From CAVQND01 sp049518415 (GTDB taxonomy: Bacteria; Verrucomicrobiota; Verrucomicrobiia; Limisphaerales; UBA8199), in the NCBI GenBank assembly GCA_049518415.1, contig JBEKRX010000014.1, positions 23,772 through 87,771 on the forward strand: a stretch of 64,000 nucleotides of DNA. Reading direction: 5' to 3'. Below are positions 1 through 8,789 of this stretch, piece after piece. A model generated the notes under the pieces. It was not told the DNA's origin, searched no databases, and was given only the letters and a program-made list of their open reading frames with translations. How positions within the stretch are numbered: position 1 is the stretch's first letter; the number at the start of each line of letters is the position of its first letter. Both the position numbers and the translations under genes were made by a program.

Positions 1-600
1 GGCCAGTTGCCGGCGCGCCTGGGCCGGCGCGAGGTCCAGGCGGCCTTCGGGCAGATGGCCCCGGCAGAGCGCGAGAGGCTGGAACGGATGTTCCAAACCC
101 ACGAGGCGCCCGCCGGCGGTTACCCGGTGCGCGGCGTGGTGGTGTTTGGCCTTTCGGAGATGGCGCGCGCCCGGCGCTGCCTGGACCTGCTCCGGCGGAA
201 TGAGGCGGGCGAGTTGGGGCGATTGATGGCCCTCTCGCACGATGGCGATCGGGTTTCGCGTGAGACCGCGCGCCAGGCCCGGCGGCCGCGGCCCAAGGGG
301 CTGGCCGGCGCACAATTGGCGGAGTGGGCGGCCAGGCCGGGCCCGACGGCGGACATTGCCGAACTGTCGGGCGATTACGGCTGCAGCCTGCCCGCCCTGG
401 ACCGGATCGTGGACCTGGCCCGGCGTCAACCGGGGGTCGAAGGCGCGCAACTGGCGGGGGCCGGGCTGGGGGGCTGCATTATGGTCCTGGTCCGCAAGAG
501 CCACGCGGGTGACTTGCTCAAGGCCCTGGCTGAAGCAGGCATTCAGGCGGAAGTCTTTCGTCCCATCGCCGGGGCTTGCACGCTCAGGATGGGGGCTTAA
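1..600 (+). CDS. GHMP kinase C-terminal part, galactokinase-like (5'-truncated by window edge)
   Basis: The frame is open to the first base, so the gene starts outside the window; an in-frame TTG at 7 is probably internal. About 199 residues are visible. They match the C-terminal half of galactokinase-family GHMP kinases, which phosphorylate sugars with ATP in the cytoplasm: a LMALSHDGDRVS segment (family LMxxSHxS), a block resembling the S-x-LD substrate-loop region, and the glycine-rich motif GAGLGGCIMVLV near the end. The GAGLGGC form is the one I associate with galactokinase-like proteins of Bacteroidetes and Verrucomicrobia. The ATP-binding N-terminal half is not in view, so the substrate (galactose or another sugar) cannot be fixed. 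The next gene starts 46 bp downstream on the same strand. Confidence 0.7.
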   Translation, partial: GQLPARLGRREVQAAFGQMAPAERERLERMFQTHEAPAGGYPVRGVVVFGLSEMARARRCLDLLRRNEAGELGRLMALSHDGDRVSRETARQARRPRPKGLAGAQLAEWAARPGPTADIAELSGDYGCSLPALDRIVDLARRQPGVEGAQLAGAGLGGCIMVLVRKSHAGDLLKALAEAGIQAEVFRPIAGACTLRMGA

Positions 601-646
601 TTCAGCGGCCAAGCCGTAACCGAAGGCGCTGGAGGGTTAAATTAGT

Positions 647-2062
647 ATGTTGGAAAGACTCTTTCGGCTTTCGGAAAACCAGACCAGCCCGGGCCGGGAA
701 TTATTGGGGGGCCTGACCACGTTTCTGACGATGGCCTACATCATTTTCGTGCAGCCCGCCATCCTGTCCGGCGCCATGTTTGGCAAACCCACGGGCATGG
801 ATTTTGGCGCCGTCACCACGGCCACCTGTCTTTCCGCCGCCCTGGCGACCGCCCTGATGGCGCTCTATTCCCGCTACCCCATCGCCCAGGCGCCGGGCAT
901 GGGCGAGAACTTCTTTTTTGTCGCCTCCGCCATTCCGGCCGCGGCCGCGGCCGGGTTTGCCAACGCCTGGGAAGTGGCGCTGGGCACGGTTTTCATCTCC
1001 GGGGTCCTGTTCCTGATTCTGTCGCTGGCCGGACTGCGCGAGGTCCTCTTCAACGCCGTCAGCCCCAGCCTGAAGAACGGCATTGCGGCGGGCATCGGCC
1101 TGTTCATTGCGTTTGTGGGTTTGCAGAACGGCGGGTTGATCCTCAAGGACCCCGCCACGGCTGTGAAGCTGAACACCCAATTGGGCTCGCCGGACCTGGC
1201 CGTCTTTTTCTTGGGCCTGTGGCTGACCGCGGCGCTCTACGCTCGCCGGGTGCGCGGGGCGATTCTCTGGGGCATCATCCTGGCCACCGTGCTGGCCATG
1301 GCCTTCAAAGTGCTCCTGCCGCATCTGCCGGCAGCGATGGCCTCCTCGCCGGCGGTCACTGAATCCGTGCTGATGAAACGATTCGCCTGGGCCGGGGGCC
1401 TGGTGGCCGCCCCGCCCTCGCTGGCGCCCACCTTTCTCAAGCTGGATTTGGCCCACGCCCTGGCGCCCCGGATGCTGCCCTTGGTCTTGATCTTTTTTTT
1501 CATGCTGGTCTTCGACGCCATCGGCACGCTCATCGGCGTGTGCGAGCAGGCGGGCTTCATGAAGGACAACAAGCTGCCGCGCGCCAAGCAGGCAATGCTC
1601 TCCGATGCCCTGGGGACGGTGGCCGGGGCGGCGCTGGGCACCAGCACGGTGACCAGCTTCATCGAAAGCGCCGCCGGCGTCGAGGCGGGCGGCCGGACCG
1701 GGCTGAGCGGCCTGGTGGTGGCGGCGCTGTTCCTGCTGGCGCTCTTGTTCAGCCCCCTGATCGCGATGGTCGGCAGCTACCCGCCAATTACTGCCCCGGC
1801 CCTGGTGGTGGTCGGGGCTTTGATGATCCAAAACGCCGCCAGGGTCGATTGGAAAGATTACGGCGAATCAATTCCTGCCTTCCTGACCATGATCGGCATT
1901 CCGCTCTCCTACTCGATTGCCGACGGCCTGGCCCTGGGCCTGATCAGCTATCCCATGATCAAGCTCTTGAGCGGCAAAGGCCGGGAGGTCAACTGGCTGA
2001 CCTATCTGCTGGCGGCGGCGCTCCTGGCCTACTTCGTGTTAGTCCGCAGCCGGAGGGGATGA
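647..2062 (+). CDS. NCS2-family purine permease (guanine/hypoxanthine/xanthine type)
   Basis: 471 residues. The N-terminus (short cytoplasmic leader, then GGLTTFLTMAYIIFVQPAIL) and the APGMGENFFF motif near residue 85 are hallmarks of the AzgA/GhxP branch of the NCS2 nucleobase:cation symporters, which import adenine, guanine, hypoxanthine or xanthine across the inner membrane. A second conserved block, DAIGTLIGVCEQAG around residue 290, is the TM8 substrate region, and GTSTVTSFIESAAGVEAGGRTG follows in pieces typical of the family. About 12 hydrophobic segments are visible and the length is normal. The ATG at 647 has GGAGGG about 10 bases upstream. The exact base specificity cannot be read from the sequence. 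No riboswitch could fit in the 46-bp leader. Confidence 0.9.
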   Translation: MLERLFRLSENQTSPGRELLGGLTTFLTMAYIIFVQPAILSGAMFGKPTGMDFGAVTTATCLSAALATALMALYSRYPIAQAPGMGENFFFVASAIPAAAAAGFANAWEVALGTVFISGVLFLILSLAGLREVLFNAVSPSLKNGIAAGIGLFIAFVGLQNGGLILKDPATAVKLNTQLGSPDLAVFFLGLWLTAALYARRVRGAILWGIILATVLAMAFKVLLPHLPAAMASSPAVTESVLMKRFAWAGGLVAAPPSLAPTFLKLDLAHALAPRMLPLVLIFFFMLVFDAIGTLIGVCEQAGFMKDNKLPRAKQAMLSDALGTVAGAALGTSTVTSFIESAAGVEAGGRTGLSGLVVAALFLLALLFSPLIAMVGSYPPITAPALVVVGALMIQNAARVDWKDYGESIPAFLTMIGIPLSYSIADGLALGLISYPMIKLLSGKGREVNWLTYLLAAALLAYFVLVRSRRG

Positions 2063-2076
2063 GCGCACCTTGAACG

Positions 2077-2265
2077 TCAACGATACTGCACGCGGTAGAT
2101 GACATACAGAAGACAGGCCACCAGCGCGGAAGTCAAGACGCCCGCGGCGATTGTCCACTTCAGAATCGCTTTTCGCTTGCGCCGCATCGCCCGGCCGCCC
2201 ATGCCGGGCAGGAGGTAGAACCGCTGATGTTTTTGTCGTTCTTTTTTCCTGGCAGACCAAAACAT
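2077..2265 (-). CDS. Small single-pass membrane protein, hypothetical
   Basis: 62 residues from the ATG at 2265, which has a GCGGAAAG stretch about 7 bases upstream. The N-terminal half is very basic (RKKERQKHQ), then comes RFYLLPGMGGRA, a second basic patch (MRRKRKA), and a single C-terminal transmembrane segment ILKWTIAAGVLTSALVACLL. I recall similar short basic proteins with an FYLLPG-GGRA motif and one membrane anchor in verrucomicrobial genomes, but no function is known to me. The positive-inside rule puts the N-terminus in the cytoplasm. It lies antisense and 14 bp past the permease stop. A longer in-frame reading to 2361 lacks good initiation signals. Confidence 0.55.
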   Translation of the reverse strand: MFWSARKKERQKHQRFYLLPGMGGRAMRRKRKAILKWTIAAGVLTSALVACLLYVIYRVQYR

Positions 2266-2361
2266 TCGCACTTTCCGCCGCAGGACCGGGCTTGACCCAG
2301 TGGACCAACCGGCGCCCCCAGCCGATTGCCTGCCCTGGCCCAACCTGACAAGCGCCTGCAA

Positions 2362-2864
2362 CTTGCGATAACGACGCTGCCTATGTCAAGGGCAAGAAGA
2401 GCGGCTGAAATCTGACAGGCGCGCGACGGAATTCTTCGGACCCTGCGATTTGCGAGGCTTTGAGGAGCTTTTGTATATGAGACCCATATATAGTACACTG
2501 CTTGGCTCTCCCCCTGATGGCAGCCATGGCGTCGCCACGCTGGCCTTCAGGCCGAAGGCCTGATTCATACCAGCCCAGGGCAAGGCCCGCCGGAGCGTAG
2601 CGCAGGCGGGCCGCTGCCCTGGGTCCACCGCACATTTTTTAGTCTGTTGCAGGCCAACGGCCTGCCTCATAAGCAAGATGAATCGCGCCTTCAGCGCTCT
2701 GAATGGTTTTGGGCGGTCTGACCCAGGGCGTTGCCCGGGCTGGTATGAACGACGCCTTCGGCGTCAGGAAGGCGCCAGCAGCGCCGGTTCCATCCCGCCC
2801 CCGAAGAATTCCGTCTTGCGCCCAAATCTGACCTTGCATTTTCAGACCGGCCCCCATAATCCAA
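2362..2864. repeat. Intergenic region with G+C-rich interspersed palindromic repeats
   Basis: No credible gene. The stretch is dense in short inverted repeats: CCAGGGCAAGGCCCGCC...GGGCCGCTGCCCTGGGT at about 2575-2623, GGCCAACGGCCTGCC near 2653, CCCAGGGCGTTGCCCGGGC around 2723, and GACGCCTTCGGCGTC near 2750. Similar CCAGGGC / GCCCTGG hairpins recur at 63,930-63,975. These look like the REP-like interspersed elements common in verrucomicrobial genomes. A promoter for the downstream secreted protein would have to lie in the last 100 bases; I see no convincing -35/-10 pair. Confidence 0.5.
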
Positions 2865-5726
2865 ATGCAAATGAAGACTGTGTCATCCTTGTTCGGAGCC
2901 GGCCTGCAGTTGGCCGTGATTGCAGGCGGGCTGCTCCTGGGCCAACCACTGCCGGCAGCGGTGACGCTCACGGTCACACCGGCCGCCATCACCAATGATT
3001 TTAGTGGCAAAATCAAATTGGACGTCACCGGCCTGACCGCCGGGCAAACGGTCAGGATTGAGAAATACCTGGACCTCAACGGAAACGGTTCCATCGACGC
3101 CTTGGAGTTTCCTATCCAAAGTTTTACTGTCACCGACGGCCAGTTGCCGTTGATCGGCGGGATTCGCAACCCGAATGTCGCTGGCGACGACGACGGCGCG
3201 GCAGACGGCCAACTGCGCGTCAAACTGTTCCATCCGTGGGTGGACAACGTTGTGGATACCGCGCCGGGGAATTTCATCTACCGGGTTTCGGACCCCACGA
3301 ACGGTTTCTCCCCGGTCACCCAGACATTCTCTGTGGCCCAGAAAGTCTTGCCCCAAGGAGTCACCGGCACGGTCAGCCTGGGCGGTATTCCCGCGCCCTA
3401 CACATCGGTTGGCTTGTTTCCACAAAATGCCCCCGGCGGGAGACTGGTGTTCGCCGACAGCGGCGGCCATTACGTCATTTATGCCCCGCCGGGCAATTAC
3501 GGCCTCGCCGCTTTTGGGAACGGGGTCTTCGCCAGTCCTTCCGGTGTCACGGTCAACACCAATCAGTTCCTCACCAATAACCCGGGGCTGATCGCCGGCA
3601 CACTCACCGTTTCCGGGGCCGTGACCAACACCGCCGATGGAAAGGGCATCCCCAGCGTCTTCATCGTGGCGCAATCAACCAACAACGCAATCGCCGGCGG
3701 TTGGACCGACGCCTCCGGTCATTACAGTCTCCAGGTGACCCCGGGCCTATGGGAACTCCGGCCAATGCAAAGTTCACTGGCGCAAGTGGGTTATGTCGGG
3801 CCGGACCAAAGGCTTCAGACCAACCTGGCCGGCGCGGCGACGATCAATTTTGCCGTGCTGCCGGCCACCGCCCTGATCTACGGGACCCTCCAGGCGACCT
3901 CGAACACCCCGTTGCCCGGCATCGAGCTTGATGCCAACCAGCAGTCCGGCCCGTTCTACTCCCAAGGGCGAAGCTTTCCGCCCGACGGCGCTTATGCCCT
4001 GGGTGTCGTGGCGGGCACCTGGGACGTGGGACCGTCTTCCGACGATCCTGGCCTGGCCGGCTTCGCTGGTGTCCAGTCGAGCACCGTCACCCTCACCAAC
4101 GGGCAAGCCCAGCGCCTGGATTTCACCGTCCAAAGTTTCACCGCCCACCTGCGGGGCCAGGCGGTGGACAATACCGGAGCGCCGGTGGCGAACCTCACTC
4201 TGGGCGTGTCCCCGCCCAATGGCGGTAATTGGAGCAGCAGCACGCAAACCGGGCCGGATGGCAGTTTTGATCTGGGCCTCTTCGGCGGCACTTGGTACCT
4301 TGGGTTCGACACCGAGGGCGCCGCGGCCCTGGGACTGGTGTGTCCCTCGATCACGGTGGTGGTGACGGATGGCGTTGATCAGAATGGTCTGCTCCTTGTT
4401 CTGCAAAAAGTGACCGGGCAGATCACCGGCTACGTCAAGGATTCGGGCAACCGGCCCGTGGCCAACGTGGGCGTCTATGCCTACGCTACCTTGAGCGGCA
4501 CCAGCTACAGCCAGTACATGGACGCGGACAACAACGGCAATTACGCGCTCGCGGTCGCGAACGGGAGCTGGAACGTGGGGGTCAATTGCAGTGGCGGCAG
4601 CGACGACCTCGCCTCGCGCGGCTATCAGTGCGTCGGGGAACAGACCGCCATTATCAATAGCAACAATGCGGTGGTCAATTTCACGGTCCAGCCTTGCCCG
4701 CCCCTCCAGGTGACGACCACCTCGCCCCTGCCTGACGGGCAAGTGGGTTCGTACTACAGCTTCCAACTCCAAGCCGCGGGCTGCTACGAACCGTTCAACT
4801 GGTCGCTCGCCCCCGGCTCGGCCGCCTTGCCGCCAAACTTGAATTTAGCCACCGACGGCACTCTTTCCGGCACTCCCACTGCTCCCGGCGCTTACAGCTT
4901 CTATGTTCGGGTGACGGACACCGCCTCGCACACGGCGGACCAGCTCCTGTCGCTGAGCATCTCCCCTGGCGCGCCTTTGCAAGTCACCACCACCTGGCTG
5001 CCTGGCGGCACCAACGGCCTGTTTTGCAACTGGACACTCGGGGCCGCCGGCGGGCAACCCCCGTACACCTGGTCACTGAGTCCCGGCTCAGCCGATCTCC
5101 CGCCGAACCTCGCTTTGGGCGCCAATGGCGTCATCTTCGGCACGCCGCTCACCAACGGCACGTTCTACTTCTTTGTCCGCGTCACCGATGCCGCCCTGGC
5201 GACCGCCGACCAACGCCTGGCGCTGACCATCGCTCCCGCCCCCCTCCAAATCACGAACACCGCCCTGCCCAATGGCCTGGTCGGGGTCGCTTACAGCGCC
5301 CGGCTCGGCGCGACCGGCGGGCAACCGCCTTACTATTGGTCCCTGGCTCTAGGCTCGGCCAACCTGCCCCCGGGGCTATCGCTGGACGCAACCGGGCTCA
5401 TTTGGGGCACACCGCTCACCAATGGCACCTTCAACTTCTTCGTGCAGGTAACCGACGCCAACTATGCCTCGGTGAGCCGGTCCTTTGGCATGGTTATTAC
5501 CGCCCGGCCAACTCTTAGTCTCCCGGCCCGGCCTTTGGCTCGCCAATTCCAATTCCAGGTCAACGGCGTCGCCGGCCAAACCTGCACGATTCAAGTGTCC
5601 ACCAATCTAAGCTCCCCCAACTGGCTGACGCTCCTGGTCACCAACGCGCCGGTGAATTCATTCCTGGTCCTCGATCCGGCGGCCACCAACCGGCAGCGTT
5701 TCTACCGGGTAAAGCTCGGGCCGTAG
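2865..5726 (+). CDS. Secreted multi-domain protein: carboxypeptidase-regulatory-like repeats plus putative Ig (He_PIG) repeats
   Basis: 953 residues. A signal peptide is clear (MKTVSSLFGAGLQLAVIAGG, cleavage near LPAA), which favours the ATG at 2871 over 2865. Residues of roughly 160-600 form about five repeats of the transthyretin-like type, each with a GxVxxxxGxPVANVxVxA...GxYxLxVxxGxW pattern. From about 610 to 880 come three near-identical putative Ig domains, each with PxWSLAxGSAxLPPxLxLxxxGxIxGTPLTNGTFxFFVxVTDA. The C-terminus (TCTIQVSTNLSSPNWLTL ... RFYRVKLGP) is a terminal module widespread in Pedosphaera-like secreted proteins. No catalytic domain is visible, so a role as surface or matrix carbohydrate-binding or adhesion scaffold is an inference. 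Confidence 0.8.
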   Translation: MQMKTVSSLFGAGLQLAVIAGGLLLGQPLPAAVTLTVTPAAITNDFSGKIKLDVTGLTAGQTVRIEKYLDLNGNGSIDALEFPIQSFTVTDGQLPLIGGIRNPNVAGDDDGAADGQLRVKLFHPWVDNVVDTAPGNFIYRVSDPTNGFSPVTQTFSVAQKVLPQGVTGTVSLGGIPAPYTSVGLFPQNAPGGRLVFADSGGHYVIYAPPGNYGLAAFGNGVFASPSGVTVNTNQFLTNNPGLIAGTLTVSGAVTNTADGKGIPSVFIVAQSTNNAIAGGWTDASGHYSLQVTPGLWELRPMQSSLAQVGYVGPDQRLQTNLAGAATINFAVLPATALIYGTLQATSNTPLPGIELDANQQSGPFYSQGRSFPPDGAYALGVVAGTWDVGPSSDDPGLAGFAGVQSSTVTLTNGQAQRLDFTVQSFTAHLRGQAVDNTGAPVANLTLGVSPPNGGNWSSSTQTGPDGSFDLGLFGGTWYLGFDTEGAAALGLVCPSITVVVTDGVDQNGLLLVLQKVTGQITGYVKDSGNRPVANVGVYAYATLSGTSYSQYMDADNNGNYALAVANGSWNVGVNCSGGSDDLASRGYQCVGEQTAIINSNNAVVNFTVQPCPPLQVTTTSPLPDGQVGSYYSFQLQAAGCYEPFNWSLAPGSAALPPNLNLATDGTLSGTPTAPGAYSFYVRVTDTASHTADQLLSLSISPGAPLQVTTTWLPGGTNGLFCNWTLGAAGGQPPYTWSLSPGSADLPPNLALGANGVIFGTPLTNGTFYFFVRVTDAALATADQRLALTIAPAPLQITNTALPNGLVGVAYSARLGATGGQPPYYWSLALGSANLPPGLSLDATGLIWGTPLTNGTFNFFVQVTDANYASVSRSFGMVITARPTLSLPARPLARQFQFQVNGVAGQTCTIQVSTNLSSPNWLTLLVTNAPVNSFLVLDPAATNRQRFYRVKLGP

Positions 5727-6059
5727 TGCGCCTTGGGACCACGAACCAGGCGGGCAGCGGCAGTGGGGCAGGCGTCCCGCCTGCCCGCGCGGGCGTCTCG
5801 CCACGACGCCTTCTCTGAAAGGCCCCCCGGTGTCGGCGCCAGTGTCACCCTGGTCCCGCCGCCCCCGCAGTCGGGCACGGGTGTGCCGGGTCTGAACGAG
5901 GGAACCCTATTTCGCGCCCTTGCGGAAGGGCCACTCCTGGGGTATGGTAGCGAATGAACCAGCCAGACTTTTCCAGGCCGCTTCGGAGGTGGACTTTCTG
6001 CGTCGGCTGAACCGCAAAAGGGAGGTGCTCGGCGGTGCGTAAGTGCGGCGGCAGGTGTT
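5727..6059. repeat. Intergenic, short G+C-rich repeats, no gene seen
   Basis: Contains the inverted repeat GGGCAGGCGTCCCGCCTGCCC at about 5766-5787 followed by CGCGCGGGCGTCTCGCC, a type of interspersed repeat common in this phylum. A second similar unit (GGGCGAGACGCCCGCGCC) is at 41,165-41,185. The remainder shows no coding signature in either strand. A possible promoter for the small gene at 6060 was looked for and not found. Confidence 0.4.
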
Positions 6060-6275
6060 ATGAATATATTACTGCAAAACAAAATGACATTGAAATACGT
6101 GGGGGGCGGCGGTGGCTGGACGGCCAAGCCCGAGCGGGCGCGGGTGTTTGGAACGGGGCTGGAGGCGATTTTCTTCTGCCTCAACCACCAGGTCGCCGAT
6201 ATGCAGATTCTCGGGACATTCGCCGACGCGCGCCTGAACTTCGCCGTGCCGGTGACCGACCGCAGGGAGGACTAG
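6060..6275 (+). CDS. Small conserved-looking hypothetical protein
   Basis: 71 residues; a later ATG at 6084 would give 63. The protein reads KYVGGGGGWTAKPERARVFG, then TGLEAIFFCLNHQVADMQIL and a FADARLNFAVPV strand. The pattern (K-Y-x-x-GGGW-T, an AR-F turn, an amphipathic helix with FC, then two short strands) resembles a family of small verrucomicrobial proteins of unknown function that I recall only loosely. No transmembrane segment, signal peptide or cofactor motif is present. It sits about 215 bp upstream of the RRM gene on the same strand, with a hairpin-and-T-run (GGGAGGGGCATTTTTTTTG at 6313-6331) between them that could end its transcript. Confidence 0.5.
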   Translation: MNILLQNKMTLKYVGGGGGWTAKPERARVFGTGLEAIFFCLNHQVADMQILGTFADARLNFAVPVTDRRED

Positions 6276-6490
6276 ATTCCCTGGCGATCAGGCCTGCCAC
6301 AGCGCAGCCGGCGGGAGGGGCATTTTTTTTGTTGTATTCGCGGGCGCTTGGCGTAAGCTGCCCCTACAAACAGCCACCGCGCCGATTTGCAGGCGGGAAG
6401 ATCCTCAGTTGAATGAGTGTTCAGTGATGATTTGAAACCCGACGTTCGGGAACCCCTGGAAAGAAGCAGCAGGTCTGACTCAGTTGCCTT

Positions 6491-6790
6491 ATGAGCACAA
6501 AACTTTATGTGGGTAATCTCCCCTTCGACGTGACGGAAGACGACTTGCGGAACTTGTTTTCGCCACTGGGTCCGGTGAACGAGATCACCATCATCATGGA
6601 TAAAGCGACCGGCCGCGCGCGCGGCTTCGGGTTCGTGACGATGGACACGCCGGAAGCAGCGAAGGCGGCGATCCTGGCGTTGAATGGGCGGGATTGGAAA
6701 GGCCGCGCGCTGACGGTGAACGAGGCGCGCGCGCGCGAAGAAGGCCCTCGGGGCGGCGGTTCCAGAGGCGGGGGCCGATCCCGGCCCTAA
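6491..6790 (+). CDS. RRM-domain RNA-binding protein
   Basis: 99 residues. A single RNA recognition motif: RNP-2 LYVGNL at residues 5-10 and RNP-1 RGFGFVTM at 44-51, with the usual beta-alpha-beta-beta-alpha-beta spacing and a short Arg/Gly-rich tail (GGGSRGGGRSRP). This is the bacterial Rbp-type single-RRM protein, common in cyanobacteria and Verrucomicrobia and usually linked to cold adaptation or mRNA binding. The leader of about 200 bp upstream is gene-free and could hold a cold-shock-type 5'UTR, but that is not shown by the sequence. ATG start is unambiguous from the family N-terminus MSxKLYVGNL. Confidence 0.93.
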   Translation: MSTKLYVGNLPFDVTEDDLRNLFSPLGPVNEITIIMDKATGRARGFGFVTMDTPEAAKAAILALNGRDWKGRALTVNEARAREEGPRGGGSRGGGRSRP

Positions 6791-6841
6791 CTCCAACCGC
6801 CGTTGCGGCCAGGCTGGCCCGCAACCCTCGACCCATTCTGT

Positions 6842-7243
6842 ATGGCTAGCGACCCGGGCAAGACAGGCAGCGAAACAGAGCGGCAGAGGTTTGAGCGCAT
6901 TTTGTCGCGGGAGGCGTTTCAGGGCCTGAAGGCCGTCCTGGACAAGGTATCTCCCGGCCAGGAGGGGCTCTGGGAAGGGGTGAGGGCCGTGAATTCTTAC
7001 GAGGAGCTTCTGGCCAAGCTCGGCTACAAGATCACTCTAACCAGGCAAATCCACGTGCAGGACTCTTACTCGCGGTTGGGGCAACCCGGCGGGATTAGGG
7101 CCGTTCTGCCGTATTACGACGTTCCCACCCAGAGCTCGTTTCCCACGCTGGTAAACTTCGATGGCACGGTGACGAACACCCCCAAAGGCGCGGCCTTCTT
7201 CAACCAGATGTTGGCCGAACTGAAGCGGCAGTTGCATGGTTAG
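6842..7243 (+). CDS. Hypothetical cytoplasmic protein upstream of radical SAM gene
   Basis: 133 residues from the ATG at 6842. The upstream in-frame codons (from 6803) lie just after the RRM stop and look non-coding. No known domain was recognised. The protein is charged in the first 50 residues (helical: RQRFERILSREAFQGLKAVL), then has a YEELLAKLGYKITL segment and a C-terminal stretch VLPYYDVPTQSSFPTLVNFD. There is no signal peptide or membrane segment. It is separated by only 2 bp from the GTG start of the radical SAM gene, so the two are very likely co-transcribed and perhaps functionally linked. Confidence 0.6.
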   Translation: MASDPGKTGSETERQRFERILSREAFQGLKAVLDKVSPGQEGLWEGVRAVNSYEELLAKLGYKITLTRQIHVQDSYSRLGQPGGIRAVLPYYDVPTQSSFPTLVNFDGTVTNTPKGAAFFNQMLAELKRQLHG

Positions 7244-7245
7244 GC

Positions 7246-8772
7246 GTGAACATCTTCCTCGTATTCGTAGGCGACGATGATTTTTGCCGGCTGCTGCCTG
7301 AGGAGTTCAGCCGGTCGAGGTCCGACAACGGGCGGGTGAGGGTTATGGCATTTCCCCCCCTGGGAATCCAGACGCTGGCGCCGGTGCTGCGCCAGCGCGG
7401 ACACGGGGTGCGGATGTTCGACACGTGCCACCCCCAGATGCAGGCTCAACACATCGCCCAGGCGGCCGCGCGAGAACCTCCTGATGCCATCGCGCTGTCT
7501 TTCCTGTCGACCACGACTTATCCGGCGGTCAAGCGCATGGCCCAGCGGCTCAAGGCGGAGGCGCCCGGGGTTCCGATCATTGCGGGAGGGGTGTTCGCGA
7601 CCCTGAATGCCGACCGAATTCTGGAAGATTGCCTGGCGATCAATTGCGTGGGTGTGGGTGAGGGCGAAGAGCTGTTGCCCGATTATTTGGAACACCTCGA
7701 CACGCCGGGCGCGGTGGCGGGCCTGGTCTGGCGCCGGGGGGAGGAGGTGGTCCGGAACCCGCCGCGTCCACTGCTCAGGGACCTGGATCGGTTTCCGTAT
7801 CCCGACCGGACGAGCCTGCCGATTGATTACATCGAATCCTTGCCGCTGGACGTGCCGGCGGTGTTCTCGTTGGATAAGTTCTGCACGGTGCAGACCTCGC
7901 GGGGCTGCCCGTATGGCTGCATTTATTGTGATATCCCGTCGCTGGGCGAGGGCCGCTGGCGGAGCCGTTCGCCGGCGCACGTGCTGGGAGAATTGCAGGA
8001 GCTGAATGACCTGGGCTATCGCTCGATTTACCTCACCGACGATCACTTTCTGATCAATCGCCAGCGCATTAACCAAATCTGCAACGGCATCATTGAACGC
8101 AAACTCAAGTTCCACTGGGGCTGCGAAGGGCGGGTGGATTCGGTGGGCATTGAGCAACTGCCGCTCATGAGGCAGGCGGGCTGCGATTTCCTGGCGTTTG
8201 GCGTGGAGGCGGGCACGCAAAAGGTGCTGGACCGGCTGAAGAAAAAGCAAACCCCCGCCCAAGTCGAGCAGGCGGTCAGCGCCGCCAAGCGCTGCGGCAT
8301 GGCGAGGGTCCACGGCTTTTTTGTGGTGGGTTCTCCCGGCGAAACGGCCGCGGATATTGCGGCGAGCTTCCGCTTGGCGGCCCGGCTGGAGCTGGACACT
8401 TTTTGCTTCAACCGTTTATGCGCCTACCGGGGGACACCGCTTTGGCAGGAGTATGTCGAGCGCGGGATCATTGACGACGCGCGGGATTGGCACAAATGGT
8501 TTAAGTGCACGGACATTGACCCGACGGCGCTGCCGAGCGCGGTGGTGAACCGATTGCGGGCCAAAGGTTACGCCTCGCTGTTTGCGCGGCGCATCCTGCA
8601 GCGCCCGTTCCGAACGTGGAAGCTGCTGCGCACCTTGGGCCGCCACATGAAGACGTCGGACATCGTCAAATTGCTGTGGAGTCCTTTCCGCCGGCGGAGG
8701 TTGACGCGGGAGGCGGAGTTGCCGGCACGGATGATGGAAGGCGCGCATCAGGAACTGGCGCCAGGCCGGTGA
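7246..8772 (+). CDS. B12-binding-domain radical SAM protein
   Basis: 508 residues. The N-terminal 150 residues form a cobalamin-binding Rossmann-like domain (LxPPLGIxxLAxVLRxxGHxVxxxD, then AIALSFLSTTTYP and IIAGGVFATL). The radical SAM core follows with the [4Fe-4S] cluster motif C221-PYG-C225-IY-C228 and the GVEAGTQKVLDRLKKK segment typical of the Elp3/MiaB-like fold. A C-terminal 150-residue extension is unassigned. These enzymes (BchE/HpnP-like class) carry out methylation or cyclisation of lipids, pigments or natural products. The substrate is not evident here. GTG start at 7246 lies 2 bp after the previous stop. The last 60 residues are Arg-rich. Confidence 0.85.
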   Translation: MNIFLVFVGDDDFCRLLPEEFSRSRSDNGRVRVMAFPPLGIQTLAPVLRQRGHGVRMFDTCHPQMQAQHIAQAAAREPPDAIALSFLSTTTYPAVKRMAQRLKAEAPGVPIIAGGVFATLNADRILEDCLAINCVGVGEGEELLPDYLEHLDTPGAVAGLVWRRGEEVVRNPPRPLLRDLDRFPYPDRTSLPIDYIESLPLDVPAVFSLDKFCTVQTSRGCPYGCIYCDIPSLGEGRWRSRSPAHVLGELQELNDLGYRSIYLTDDHFLINRQRINQICNGIIERKLKFHWGCEGRVDSVGIEQLPLMRQAGCDFLAFGVEAGTQKVLDRLKKKQTPAQVEQAVSAAKRCGMARVHGFFVVGSPGETAADIAASFRLAARLELDTFCFNRLCAYRGTPLWQEYVERGIIDDARDWHKWFKCTDIDPTALPSAVVNRLRAKGYASLFARRILQRPFRTWKLLRTLGRHMKTSDIVKLLWSPFRRRRLTREAELPARMMEGAHQELAPGR

Positions 8773-8789
8773 TGGTCAGGCAATGGGGC

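Noticed and set aside
601..646. Purine riboswitch before the NCS2 permease
   Set aside because: Only 46 bp between the genes, too short for an aptamer.
2076..2100. Rho-independent terminator after the permease
   Set aside because: No stem followed by a T-run could be found in the 14-bp gap between convergent genes.
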